A stretch of 64,000 bases of DNA from Brugia malayi (lineage: Eukaryota > Nematoda > Chromadorea > Rhabditida > Onchocercidae): the NCBI RefSeq assembly GCF_000002995.4, contig NW_025062476.1, positions 1,557,501 through 1,621,500 on the forward strand, read 5' to 3'. Positions 51,500-63,773 of this stretch are shown piece after piece. Below the pieces are notes generated by a model that had not been told where the DNA came from, made no database searches, and saw only the letters and a program-made list of their open reading frames with translations. How positions within the stretch are numbered: position 1 is the first letter of the stretch; each line of letters begins with the position of its first letter. The translations under genes and the position numbers were made by a program.

Positions 51500-53934
51500 T
51501 TAAAATGGACATCAAAGATCTGCAAATGATCATTTAAATGAAATGATAGTTTCTAGCAAACGATCAAATGTATAAACGATAAAAAGTTTCATCCTCAAAT
51601 GTAGAACAATATAATTTTTCTTTTTTTTTTTTAAAAAAAAAACAATGTAAGACAAATTTTTTTTCAGCCTAGAAAAGTTCTTTTTTTTTTTTTGTGTATG
51701 TTTTTTCAAACTTTGCCATTTAAGTTAATTTACTCATCATTATTTTCGATAAGTAAATATCATGTTTTATGTTTAAATGTAGAATAATATAGTTGTAGTT
51801 TATATGTTATCATATTCGTCATTATACAATAATTGGATTATTAATAGAAATTAAAATTATATCCAACAAATTCTTAAAAATCTTGAGAAACTAAATTGGT
51901 CGATCATTTTATTTAGAAATTTATATTAAACTATTTGAAAGAGTTTTCCTTTTTTTTTTTTAATATCGTTTTTCTTTTTCTTTAAAATATGTAATGACAG
52001 TCGAAATTCGTGTTTCCATGAATTTACAAATCTTATAAAAATAATTCTGAAACATTTACAAACCATTACACATTAAACAATCAAGCTACAACTATGCTCT
52101 TCATGAAATATCATCAACTTTTAAAATCGGAATTTTCTGCAACACAATTTAAATTGATACATTAAAAAAAAAAAAAAAAAAAAAGAAACACGATAAAGGA
52201 ATTCAGGAAAGTCATCCAAATAATTAATAGGGGAGTGAGAAAATTAGGATAAAAAAAAGTTCAAATCTCGCAAAACTATTTTCTAAGTTATTCCTCCCAA
52301 AAGTTATTTGGGTAGAATTAAGCAATTTCCTTACAAATCATATTCCCGAATCACCAAACAAATACTTGTCGATAAAAGTCCGATTCCAGAGTTAGGTATT
52401 CCACAACATTTGTTAAAAATTTTTAGAAAAACTTCATTGTAAAGCTTTCTGTGATAGATTTGTAAAAGTAACATAAATTCTTGGTTAACTTATATATGGC
52501 AGTAACTTTATCCAGAATTATAAATAAAAGAAAAGCAACAAATGTAACTTTTGCGTTGAAGTTTTAGAGAGAAAATTCCGAAAAATAAAAAAAAAAAAAA
52601 AGGACACAATGTATGAAAATTTTTACAATTATTTTTACAAAAAGATCAAAGATGATTATTGGAAAGAATACAACTGGTTTAGTAGATGACGCAGCTTTGT
52701 GACAAAATTTTTTTGTATCTTTTTCTATATGTACAACATAAATAGCAAACTTTTAAACATGAATTTAATTACTCAATTAAATTAAAGTGAAGATAAACTA
52801 ATATTAGAAAAGTTTGTCAAAAAATCTAAACAAATACGCTTGCTTATATGAATATTCTACTTTCCTTGATTCAAAGCTTATAAAATACAACGATCGGACA
52901 TATCGGAGTAAAAAGAAAAAAATTTATGAAACAATTATTATGAAAGCTATTTTAGACAAATATTTAAAATAATTCATTCAATCATTAATTTAAAAAAAAA
53001 AAAAAACACTACCGATTTATCTTAAGCAGACATCTTTCTGTACTTAGCTTTACTTCCACAATATAAATGAATTCTCTCTGCTTTTTTTTATAAAGGAAGA
53101 ATACTTGATTTTCTTCAAGACAATTTCATAAAATCATGTCTCCAAAAATTTTTGAAAAGAAATTAAGCAATATTTCTAAAGAAAACAGTAGGAATAATAC
53201 TAAGTAAATTTATTCTAACTAATTTCTAGTAAAAATTTTCATAATTGCTTAGAATTTGATTATTTATACAGAAGAACAGCGTAAAGATGAAATGTATTTT
53301 GATAAAGAAATATTCCAAAAAACATTTCTAAAAATTATCAATTTTATAAAATATTGCAAGAAGAGAAAAAATTGCGAAGACATTCGCAAATATGCAATAT
53401 TAATAATTAATTCAGTCTAAATGCCATACGTTTTGTATATTAAAAAAAATGTCAAAATTACCTCAAAACAGTTATTCGTTCGATACCAAATTTTTGCCAT
53501 TTTTGCCGCAGTATTTTTCCAAACTTCCATTATTGTTTCTTTTTTAACTACTCTTTGCGATCATATTAAGTTTACTGAAAAGTTGAACGATTCATTAATG
53601 TAAGTTTCATTTTTAACATTCTTCATATATATTAGCCAATGTGAAGTAAAAATTGTCAAATAGAAATTAATTTATATATATGTTTTAGTAGGTGAATAGT
53701 AAACTATGAAATACATAAAAACATTTGAGTTTATTTCAAAGCATCACACAAAAAAAAAAAAAAAAACTTTAAATTAAAAATGACAAGAAATATTTTGATG
53801 TTTAAAATTATTAATTGTGACAAATTCGAGATGAAAAATTGAAGAAACAACGTTTTCATGAAAAATATCAAATAAAATTACAGATAATTATTTTTTAAGA
53901 TGTCGAATAAAATATTGCAAATATTAATGCATAT
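51500..53934. other. 5' flank of mboa-7 and gene-free DNA
   Basis: AT-rich with many A and T runs. I found no ORF with domain character and no repeat array. The short plus-strand ORF at 53421-53603 has no splice context or recognisable motif. Confidence 0.6.
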
Positions 53935-54140
53935 ATTAATGTCAAGCTTAGTAGTGTTTAAGGTCACGTTATAATTACGTGATGGTTTAGAAATATTAGG
54001 TATTAATGTTAAGCGTAATCGTGTTTAAGGTCACGTTATAATTACGTGAGTGGTTTAGAAATATTAGGTATTAATGTTAAGCGTAATCGTGTTTAAGGTC
54101 ACGTTATAATTACGTGAATGGTTTAGAAATATTAGGTAAT
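53935..54140. repeat. Three 67-69-bp tandem units
   Basis: Each unit contains ttaaggtcacgttataatta followed by cgtga, tggtttagaaatattagg and ttaatgttaagcgtaatc. The first copy is the most diverged at its 5' end. The units lead directly into the LTR-like block. Confidence 0.85.
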
Positions 54141-54840
54141 GAAGGGAAAGGTAAGGTAGTAGTAAAGAAGAGTTAGTAATATGTATATTCCGAGGACTTG
54201 AATCTCTCAGAAGAACCTGCTTATAAGATATTAAACCTTTACGGTGTAATTTAGACTTTCTTTCCGGAAGGACAAAAGTTGCGAGTTCAATAAAACCCTA
54301 TGAGTACAAAGGGGTTCGTCCATTTCATCATTTCATCGTAGTTTCTGAGGTACTAATGGTGGTGGTTAAATCGTCTTGTGGTACCGACGTGGTATTAAAT
54401 TCGTAGGAATTTAGATTAAATCTTCTCGACGTGACTCAGAAAATTGAAACCTATGAGTACAAGGGGGTTCGTCCATTTCATCATTTCATGGTAATTTTTG
54501 AGGTACCATCAGCGGTAGCTAAGTTGACCGTGGTACCGGCATTAGCATGGTATCGAATTTTCATGGTATTGGATTTCCCTCGTGGTTTTGACAAAAAAGT
54601 ACAAAAAAGTTTTTTTTTTTTTTTTTAGTACGGTACTAAGTTGACCTGGGCATTAGCATGGTATCGAATTTTCATGGTATTGGATTTCCCTCGTGGTTTT
54701 GACAAAAAAGTACAAAAAAGTCCATTTCATCATTTTATCGCAGTTTCTGAGGTACCGTCGATGTTGGTTGAATTGTCCTGTGGTACCAGCAGCATGGTAA
54801 CTGCTAGGTTTCTTCAGTACAGTGATAGATAGGTACCTTT
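54141..54840 (+). mobile_element. Possible degenerate LTR-element remains
   Basis: In plus order: a TATA-like gcttataagatatt (54218), an AATAAA (54290) just before ccctatgagtacaaaggggt, then a gtggtaccgacgtgg motif that could be a primer-binding site. The block cctatgagtacaa(a/g)ggggt through tccatttcatcatttcat recurs at 54297 and 54451 and partly at 54720. A separate 72-bp segment (54539-54610) recurs at 54649-54720. No gag or pol frame is present. Structure fits decayed, locally duplicated LTR sequence of Pao/BEL or Gypsy type, but I cannot prove it; it may simply be a complex local repeat. Confidence 0.4.
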
Positions 54841-55285
54841 TTATTTTAATAATGCTTATTTTTTCACACTAATATTTCGTTAAAGAATTCCGCAAAATCT
54901 TTCTTCTCGAAGAAGAGTGTTTAATTGAGGAATAATTTAAACGCAATATGGAATAATCTTGAATTAATTGATCAAATGAAAATGATCAATTTTCAAAAAT
55001 CTAATAATTAGTGGATTTTCTAATTTCATTTTTTTTTTTAAATTGATTAATTCTAAAACAAAAACACCATATTATTATTCCATGTTTTTCCTTTTTTTTG
55101 AAAAAATTCTAATTGCTTTTTAATTTTTTAATTGTGAATTAGTTCTTAAACAAAAAAAAAATAAATAAAATATTCAAAGTAAAAAATTGTTTAACTGTTT
55201 TTTCTTTTTTCTTCTTTTTTACAATAAAACAAAATCATTACGTAGAAACATACATACAAATATGTAAATGCAATATAGTTGTCCC

Positions 55286-55317
<32 letters not shown>

Positions 55318-55606
55318 CAGAAAGAAAGTATCAATTTCACTAAAAATTGTTGCTAAAAGAAAATAATTTCAGAATAGTATTTCATATTTTTTGTAATCAA
55401 TAAATTAACAATGTTTAATATATCTTAATTTAACTAATCAAATAATAGAAATATCAAGTAGTGCATTGTACGAATGTATATATGAATAATTTTTATTTTT
55501 CAGGGATATTCATTTCGAGAAAATACGAATTAATTTCAAAATGACAAGCAATTTCTGTAATGATCAATAAATATGGGCAAGGAAAAAAAAAAAAAGGAAA
55601 GGTTAG
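54841..55606. other. Gene-free AT-rich spacer
   Basis: Many A and T runs, including a run of about 30 A at 55287-55314. It is the 3' flank of the trypsin-like gene. Nothing else supported. Confidence 0.6.
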
Positions 55607-58036
55607 CTATAGAATATCATTATCATTGAGTTGAAGTAATTTCATCTGTGAATTCACCCAACTAGTGACAGCCCTAATTTTAGCATACACTCCAGGAATA
55701 TTGTTTCGACCACATCCGTGACCCCAACTGACCACTCCCTGTAATTCCCATCGTTGACGTATACGACTGTAACACATTAACGGACCACCTGAATCACCCT
55801 AAAACGATTGATGATCGATTAGTTAGAAAATGCTATTTTAGTATTCTCATTTATCATTTTCACTTTTGAGTGAGATAATTCTTTTTTAAATTAAAAAAAA
55901 GCAAAACAAAAGATAAAAGTAAAACCTGACAAGCATCAGCACCACCGGAACCGGCACAAATCATGGATAATGGATCAACACGACCGAAATAGTGCAAAAT
56001 ACTGTTGCAAACAACGATTGGTATGATTGGAACGTGTGTCTCACGTAATTTTGATGAAAAACTACCACTTTCCTCTTGATAACCCCATCCTGTGGAAAAA
56101 AAGAATATATATACCAAGAAACCTGGTAAAGGTAAAGGTGAATTTTTGACATCAAATGACCTTTTATAGTTCTCTTATGTTACATTTAATTAGCAATATT
56201 ATTCAATAGTACCGGTAACAATGCAACTATCTGCTGTTGATGGTTCCAGCATCGGTAAACATATTGGTAGTACATTTTCACTAAAATTTAATTTTCCATG
56301 TAACCTAAAAATATTAGATTATTAAGAGAGGTACAGAATATTTTGGTGACATGTTGGAATTTCTGTTGATTATTTGCATATATTTGAACTTCTAAGGGGG
56401 AATAATTAGCAAAATCGTAGCAAAATGAAATTTTCGGAAGAAATATTTTCACCTGGCAATGGCAACATCAAATGAACTTGGCATAAAAACGTTAAATAGT
56501 GGATGTATTGAAATATTACGAATCCGATAGCTTTCTCCGGAACCAATTTCATGACCACCAATAAGAACTGTATAACGTGCCGGATTACGACTAAAAACAT
56601 TAACATTTCATTTCATTAAATCACCAATTTACATTAACATTTTATTCCATTGAATTATCAATTTTTGCTAGGTGAAATTATAAAGTTTCATTTAAATATT
56701 TCTTCTTTTTTTTTTTTTGCTGCTAAGCTTAAATAATAATACAAAATCTAAGTAGCAAAATCCTATACTAATAATAATAATACAAAATCTAAGTAGCAAA
56801 ATCCTATACTAATAATAATAATACAAAATCTAAGTAGCAAAATCCTATACTAATAATAATAATACAAAATCTAAGTAGCAAAATCCTATACTAATAATAA
56901 TAATACAAAATCTAAGTAGCAAAATCCTATACTAATAATAATAATACAAAATCTAAGATTAGCAGCAAAATCCAGTGAAGATAAATATTGCTAAAATTAT
57001 CATTATTGTTTCGATTGTTTAAATTAATTCTACTATATATTTTAAAGTGATATTTGTTTATTTATTATTTTTCAGCAAAGATAAATGATAGTAAAATTAT
57101 TTCTAACCTTTATTTTGATTGTTTAAATCAATTCTAGTATAAATTTCATCCAAGATTAATATAAACTTTTATTGATTGAGGAATTAGAAGTAAACCTTCG
57201 AGAGAAGCAATGTGCTGCAGTGATAATGATATCATCGCTCAAAAGCGCTGCACCACATCGATGAATTTTTGTTTCGGCGTAAATTAATTGTACGGTCCAA
57301 GGCCATACGTGTGGTGTGGACTCGTTACCTCCGACTACGCGACGCTGCTGCAACTGTATTAATCTTTCCGATCACGTATAAATTCACGTATGCAACAATT
57401 GCGATTAATTACGGATGAATGAGGGAAAGAATAGAAAGAATGAAAAATGAAAATAATGACAAATCTGTTTAATTGTCTTAGTTTTATATTTAGTTATATT
57501 TTACGTTTTTCACATTTATGTTTCGAAAAAAAAAAAAAAAAAAAAAAGCATTTATAATTGCTTATTGTCATCCTTTAAAATCTATTAAAATGCATATTTA
57601 TTCCAAATTAATGGAATGTAAATGTTATTAAAATAAACCCAAAAAAATAGAAATTAAAATTTAGAATATAAACTAGAAATGAAGTTAAACTTTTCTAATT
57701 GTTTTAATTTTATATTTATATTTAGCTTTTTTCACACTTATGTTTCGAAAAATAAGAGATTAGCATAATTTGCTTATTGTTCTCATTTAAATTCTATTGA
57801 AATATATAATTTTATTGCACATTAAAGGAAATTAAATGTTAGTAAAATAAAAAAAAAAAGAAATTTTTTTTTTTTTTTTTTTTTAAATATAAAATTAAAA
57901 CAAAAAGAAAGTAACATACAGTGATAACTCTACCATTATCGATAAGATTGTCTAAATTATGAGAACGACCACAAATTTCTGGTTGTGAATTTACAAATTG
58001 AACTAGTAATAAAATTAACACATGAAAGTTTCGCAT
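55607..58036 (-). CDS. Secreted trypsin-like serine protease
   Basis: S1 family zymogen. Exons: 58036-57920, 57353-57196, 56590-56453, 56304-56213, 56089-55926, 55798-55607; 861 nt, 286 aa. Signal peptide about 1-18, short propeptide with C22 (EICGR), activation site after R44 (QRR then VVGGNE). Catalytic triad: H87 (TAAHC), D133 (FDVAIA), S226 (CQGDSGGPL). The specificity pocket has D220 six residues before the serine, SWG and PGVYAKI glycines, so cleavage after Lys/Arg is expected. The propeptide cysteine probably pairs with the Cys in ICLP, giving a two-chain enzyme as in chymotrypsin-like and TMPRSS/coagulation proteases. The acceptor tttgcag ends 8 bases before the ATG, suggesting trans-splicing. 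Intron 2 carries a 41-bp repeat. The exact orthologue is unknown; a role in digestion, moulting or host interaction is inference. Confidence 0.93.
56731..56958. repeat. 41-bp tandem repeat in a protease intron
   Basis: Unit aataataataatacaaaatc plus taagtagcaaaatcctatact, near-perfect, about five and a half copies, ending in a diverged unit with 'ttagcag' inserted. Confidence 0.93.
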
Positions 58037-59150
58037 TTTTGACCTGCAAATAATTGAATTTTAGATTAGAAATTAATAACTGGATAATATTTTGAATATA
58101 TTTATGAAGGAATTTTATCACATATATCACAAATGTCTATATAATTTGAAAATGATAAAGTAGATTTTATTATTATTGTTTGTATTGTACCCAAAACTAA
58201 CAATCCCACAAGAATGATAAGATCAATTTCTGGATGAATGATTGAACTCCTAAAATATGATCTTATCAGGCAGATCAGATATCATTAATTTTTTGTTATT
58301 TTATAAAAACAAAAAATAGTATTGATCAGTCAATTAATTGTATATGTCAAATTATCGCTTATAAAACTTTATTTGATTAAAATTAAATATTCTACTTTGA
58401 AAATTTTTCTTTAAAATCAAATCGAAATTGATGTGATAAGCAAGAAACAAATTATCATTTGGCATTTCTTAAATTAGTTTCATTAAATCTAAAAGTTTAA
58501 GATTTAATTTGATGGTAAACAACAGGCAAGTCAGTTAAAAGCGATCACTTGACAGTTAACATTTTGAATTATCAGTTAACTCAAGGAAGTCTGATAATGA
58601 TATCTTTCAAAAAAAAAAAAGTTAAGGATGATCAAATTATCAAATCTCAAATTTAAATTTGATGTTAATAAGAATTGAAATGCAATGGGAACAATGGAAA
58701 AAAGTTTCATTTCTTTTCAAATTATAAACTTAATTAAGCATTATTCAATACAAATTACACTCTTTTATAATTTTCAGTTTTATATTATAAATAAACAAAA
58801 ATAAAAAAGCAAATTAATCTAATTGAACAAGTAATTCGACAGTTAGCATAAAAATTTCAAATTTATTTTATTTAAAAGTATTGATGATTTCTGATAAATG
58901 CAAATCTCAGTTTGAATATTTTGCTTTTTCCATCATTTCAATATCATTAATTTCTATTAAAATTCTCATTTAAGAAATTCTCGTAATCAATTAATAAAAT
59001 TTATATTTAAATGAAATATTTGAACTTTTGAATTTTAGTCTTTTAAAAAAAAAAAAAAAAAAATATTCTTCAACAAAATAATACAAACGCTGCAAAAATA
59101 AAAAAAGGTGACAAAGAGTAAAATAATTTTTGTGTCATTTGAAGAAAATA

Positions 59151-59176
59151 AATTTCACTGAAATTTCAGTGAAATT
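59151..59176. repeat. Perfect 26-bp palindrome
   Basis: Starts aatttcactgaaa and equals its own reverse complement with no spacer. Isolated, in non-coding DNA. Confidence 0.85.
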
Positions 59177-60492
59177 ATCAAAATAAAATTAAGCATTTTC
59201 AATTCTTTATAAAATGTTAAATTGATAAAATAAAATTTTATATGAAAAATATATGCAAATTTCAAGATTTATTAGTGAAGAGTTAATAAATTGGTATTTA
59301 AGTAATTTTTTTATTTATTTAATAATTAAGAAATTGTAAATTGAAATATTAAATTAAAATTATGCTACAGTGATTTGAAAATGAGCTAACTTTTATTTAT
59401 TTATTTTTTTTTTTTTTGGAATTAATTTATCGAATTTGAACAAAAAATAAAAATGCAATAATTCAGCAAAATTTTAATTCAATTTATTTATGCTTTCAAC
59501 AACAATAAAAATGCAATTAAAAATAGAATTACTTTACTCATTTTATCATTAGTTATAATTAAATATTAATTAATTAAATATGAATTATATGTTCGAATTA
59601 AAATTAAATATGAATTAATTAAATATAAATTATATGTCTGAAGAAAAAAAAAATTAAATTAAATTTCTCTTATATTAAAACTATCAAACTATAAATTATC
59701 CATAATTAATTTATCGTAGTTTTGTGTTTATTTGCTTTCTTTTTTTAATTTATGTTTGTTTATCACATACCACAATGACAAAAGAAAAAAAAATTTTTTT
59801 TGAACTGATAAAAAAAATTAAAATTAAGCCAGTATCATTTTAATTTCTCATTTAAGTTAAATTAATTTTTCTGATTATCAATGTTTTTAATTCTCTATAA
59901 ACTTAATTATTTATGTGTTTGAAATGATTTAATTTATAATGAATTTACGATTAAAATTATATTTGAACGCTAATGAAAACATTCTTCGTTAGCCATGCAA
60001 AAACTGCATAATAATACTTTAAAATTTTTAATACTGCAATTTAAATTATCAATTAGTAATTTTTATCTTCAATAGAAAAAAGTGATAGCATTTAATTAAA
60101 AAAAAAAAAAAAATTAAATATTGCGGGATTTTTATCTTCTTAACAGAGGATTAATCATTTCTGTCAACAAAATTAATACAAACATATTTATTCTCGATGC
60201 ATTGTCGAGAATAAACTAAAGTATGTGAAAAAAAATTTTTGACATACTTTTGATATAGCAAATTTCTTGCAATAAATTTGATCTATGATTCAATGATACG
60301 TATTAATTAATGGTATTAATTTAAGTAAAAACTAATTAAATATTTAATTTATTCAATTTTTATTTTTTTAAAATTAAATTTTTCAATTTTTATTTTTTTA
60401 AAATTAAATTTTTTAAATTTTTATTTACTCATTTCTCTTCATCGTCATTAGTAGTTTTCCTTTTGAATAGATGATAGATTGTGATGGAATGA

Positions 60493-60546
60493 TTGATGTG
60501 TGCCGAAAAGTGGAATGGATTTATTCCACTTTTCGGCACACATCAA
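60493..60546. repeat. Perfect 24-bp inverted repeat with 6-nt loop
   Basis: Left arm 60493-60516 (ttgatgtgtgccgaaaagtg then gaat), loop ggattt, right arm 60523-60546. All 24 pairs match. The arms are distinctly richer in G and C than the surrounding sequence. Confidence 0.95.
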
Positions 60547-61089
60547 ATGAAATACTCTACAAATAAATTATTTAACAATTTAGCACAAAAAGAAATGTCA
60601 CAACCATTAATTCATGTCTCATCCATTAGTCTTCTCAAATAAATAAACCAAAATGTTTTTAAATCGATAAATTTATAAAAATTTATTCAAATTATTTAAA
60701 TATAAAATTTTTGTCAATTTCTGAACGCAAATATACTTACTTAATAAACATTTTAATTATAATAAATATCACAATTATTCATTGTTTTAATAAAAAGTAA
60801 AAAGTACAAAAAAAAAAAAAAATAGTATTATTTCATAAGTAAATGTAATGATTATAGATTATATTTAATAGTGATAACTATCTTATCAGTAAACTATCTA
60901 ACTTTATCAGTAACTATTAAAGTAACCGAAAGTAATTTATCATCAAAAAACTTTTCCCTTTATTTGTAAATTATCTCTTTTGCTCTTAACTTTAATATTC
61001 TGTCGATGTTATATGCATTGATAGATCGTTAAATTATTACTTTACCGCTTCATTTATCATCAATTTTTCATTTGCAATTATCTTTTGAA

Positions 61090-61287
61090 TATATAAAGAA
61101 AGAGAGAGAGAAAGAGAGAGAGAGGGCGAGAGAAAGAGAGAGAGAGAGAAATTAATTGCTGATATAATGCATTAAATAGAGCTTTTAGTAGAGAAAATAT
61201 ATAAATTACCTTGAAGGTAATTTATATATTTTCTTTCTCTCCCTCCCTCTTTCTCTCTTTCTCCCTCTCTCTCTCTCTCTTTATATA
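61090..61287. repeat. GA/CT inverted repeat around a 21-bp palindrome
   Basis: A GA-rich tract (61098-61150) and a CT-rich tract (61235-61280) flank a near-perfect palindrome (arms 61192-61212 and 61214-61234, one-base spacer). The outer ends also pair: tatataaag at 61090 with ctttatata ending at 61287. The two arms of the outer fold are unequal in length. Confidence 0.8.
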
Positions 61288-61856
61288 CCCTAAACAGAAT
61301 GGAATATGCAAATTAATCCTTTCTAATATTTTATCTTATCATTTATCATTATCTTTTATCATTAAATTTTAATAAATCATACATTTTATTAAATTTAATT
61401 TTTCAAATTATTACTGTGCTCAGATTTTGCAAAAAATTATAAAATTTTGTTGCAATATAGAAATTTCTTGAAATATTTTAGCATTACCCAACTTTACTAA
61501 ATTTTAATGAAATACCCGAAATGATATTCTGGCGGGTAAATGAAATTTTGTCACATATGTAAATTGATAGCATTTTGAGTTACAAATAAAATTGTTAATT
61601 TATTTCTGTTGCGATAGAAATATGAAATTTGCCCAACGAAATGATCGTTGCCTAATTAACAGAGAAAAAAATATAAGTTAGTGAAAAGGTCAAAAAAATG
61701 GGTCAAAGTTTAATAAGAGGTCAAATTAACGGATAAATGGATTGAAATTTGTTACAATAATAATATGAGAATGACCATGGAAGATTTATCGATCTAAAGT
61801 TTTCCAATTTCAATATTCTTGATATTTCAGGAATTATTTTTCACATCAGTAGCATA

Positions 61857-61920
61857 CCTTTAACCTCAACCTTTAACCCTAACCTTTAACCTCAACCTTT
61901 AAGCCTAACCTTTAACCTTG
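61857..61920. repeat. 13-bp telomere-like repeat, five units
   Basis: Units cctttaacctcaa, cctttaaccctaa, cctttaacctcaa, cctttaagcctaa, cctttaacctt. One contains gcctaa, the complement of the nematode telomere unit, but the period is 13, not 6. Confidence 0.85.
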
Positions 61921-63071
61921 ACATTTGTGATTTCTTTTAAATATATTTTATTGGAATAGGATAAATGGAGCAATATTAATGACAGATAAAGTATTACTTT
62001 TATTTTATCATTTAGCGTACTTTCTTAATGACAAGATTTAAGGACGTATTCGATACGTGATAACCTATTAACTTCTTACGTGACCTCACTTCACGTGCTG
62101 CAACCATTCCGGTCCAATGGATATCCGCGGTAAAGAAGCAACCAAATATGAAATTTATTGATTGTTGAGGAAACTGTTTAGTAAGTATAAAGTAATTCTT
62201 TCTCTCTTATTCATCACTATTAATCATTTCGTTTTTAAAATCCCAATCAGTCCGATTAAACGGAGGAGAATTACCGGATGGATAGCAATGAACAGTTAGT
62301 AACCGGAAGCAATTATCAGTTATTAATCTTACCGAAATAAGATTAAAATTTCTGATCTATTATTCGTGAAATGATATCTTGAAATATACGGAATGATCCA
62401 TTGTTTCTTTTCAGATAGAATAACGAAAACAATGAAATCCGGTAGAATAATCGGATTTTAGTTTCAGGAAAACGCTTATAATGTTAATTTGTCAGTGATT
62501 TTGTACTGTCAGTGATTTTGTACTTGATTTTGTAATCAATGATTTTGTACTTTATCAGTTGACAGATATTTAATTTTGTTTTCTCAATGATATTCGTTTT
62601 ACTCTGATCGAAATATGAATTATTGGAATGTTAAAATTAAATATTATTTAAATTTACAACAAATATTTTAAAATTTCAATATTTCATTTTTTACAAAATA
62701 ATAAATCAATGAATTTTTAATTTTCTTGTTAACAAAGAATTCAAAAATTTGAAAATTAGCATTTGCCTGCTGAAAATATTCAATAAATAACTGTAAGAAG
62801 AAGCTGTTAATTTCTAAATGATATTTCTTGGAATATTCAATAATTTCATTTTTAAAACTTTAGAAGAATTTGTTAATAAATTTCACATAACAAATTGTTT
62901 ACACTCTTAAATTATTTGGATTTTTTTTTTTTTTGATATAAATAAAAATTATTTTTGAAATCGTACAAATTTTAATATTCTGCAATTAATAAATCATATT
63001 TTACCTTTGGTTAATAATTCATTTTGTAGTTTGTTTAATTATTTACACAATTTTAGCTCACTTTTCATTCC

Positions 63072-63773
63072 TAACAACAATTTTTTGATCAATAATTGAC
63101 ACAAATCAAAGGTGTTTGTCAACAAATTCATTTTTTGATCAATAATTGACACAAATCAGAGGTGTTTGTCAACAAATTCATTTTTTGATCAATAATTGAC
63201 ACAAATCAGAGATGTTTGTCAACAAATTCATTTTTTGATCAATAATTGACACAAATCAGAGATGTTTGTCAACAAATTCATTTTTTGATCAATAATTGAC
63301 ACAAATCAGAGATGTTTGTCAACAAATTCATTTTTTGATCAATAATTGACACAAATCAGAGATGTTTGTCAACAAATTCATTTTTTGATCAATAATTGAC
63401 ACAAATCAGAGATGTTTGTCAACAAATTCATTTTTTGATCAATAATTGACACAAATCAAAGGTGTTTGTCAACAAATTCATTTTTTGATCAATAATTGAC
63501 ACAAATCAAAGGTGTTTGTCAACAAATTCATTTTTTGATCAATAATTGACACAAATCAGAGATGTTTGTCAACAAATTCATTTTTTGATCAATAATTGAC
63601 ACAAATCAGAGATGTTTGTCAACAAATTCATTTTTTGATCAATAATTGACACAAATCAGAGATGTTTGTCAACAAATTCATTTTTTGATCAATAATTGAC
63701 ACAAATCAGAGGTGTTTGTCAACAAATTCATTTTTTGATCAATAATTGACACAAATCAAAGGTGTTTGTCAAC
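63072..63773. repeat. 50-bp satellite, 14 units
   Basis: Unit aacaaattcattttttgatc, aataattgacacaaatcaga, ggtgtttgtc. Units differ only at two sites (caaagg, cagagg or cagaga). The array ends abruptly at 63773 and begins within ctaacaacaa at 63072. Contiguous units without spacers exclude a CRISPR array. Confidence 0.97.

Larger units (their letters stand above)
58044..63060. other. Long gene-free AT-rich region
   Basis: About 5 kb with no ORF above background on either strand. It holds the hairpins, palindrome and GA/CT fold listed separately, a five-unit 13-bp repeat, and short repeats of 'gattttgtact' near 62494-62550. It includes the upstream region of the trypsin-like gene. Confidence 0.65.

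Noticed and set aside
63072..63773. CRISPR-like array
   Set aside because: Units are contiguous with no variable spacers, and the locus is eukaryotic.
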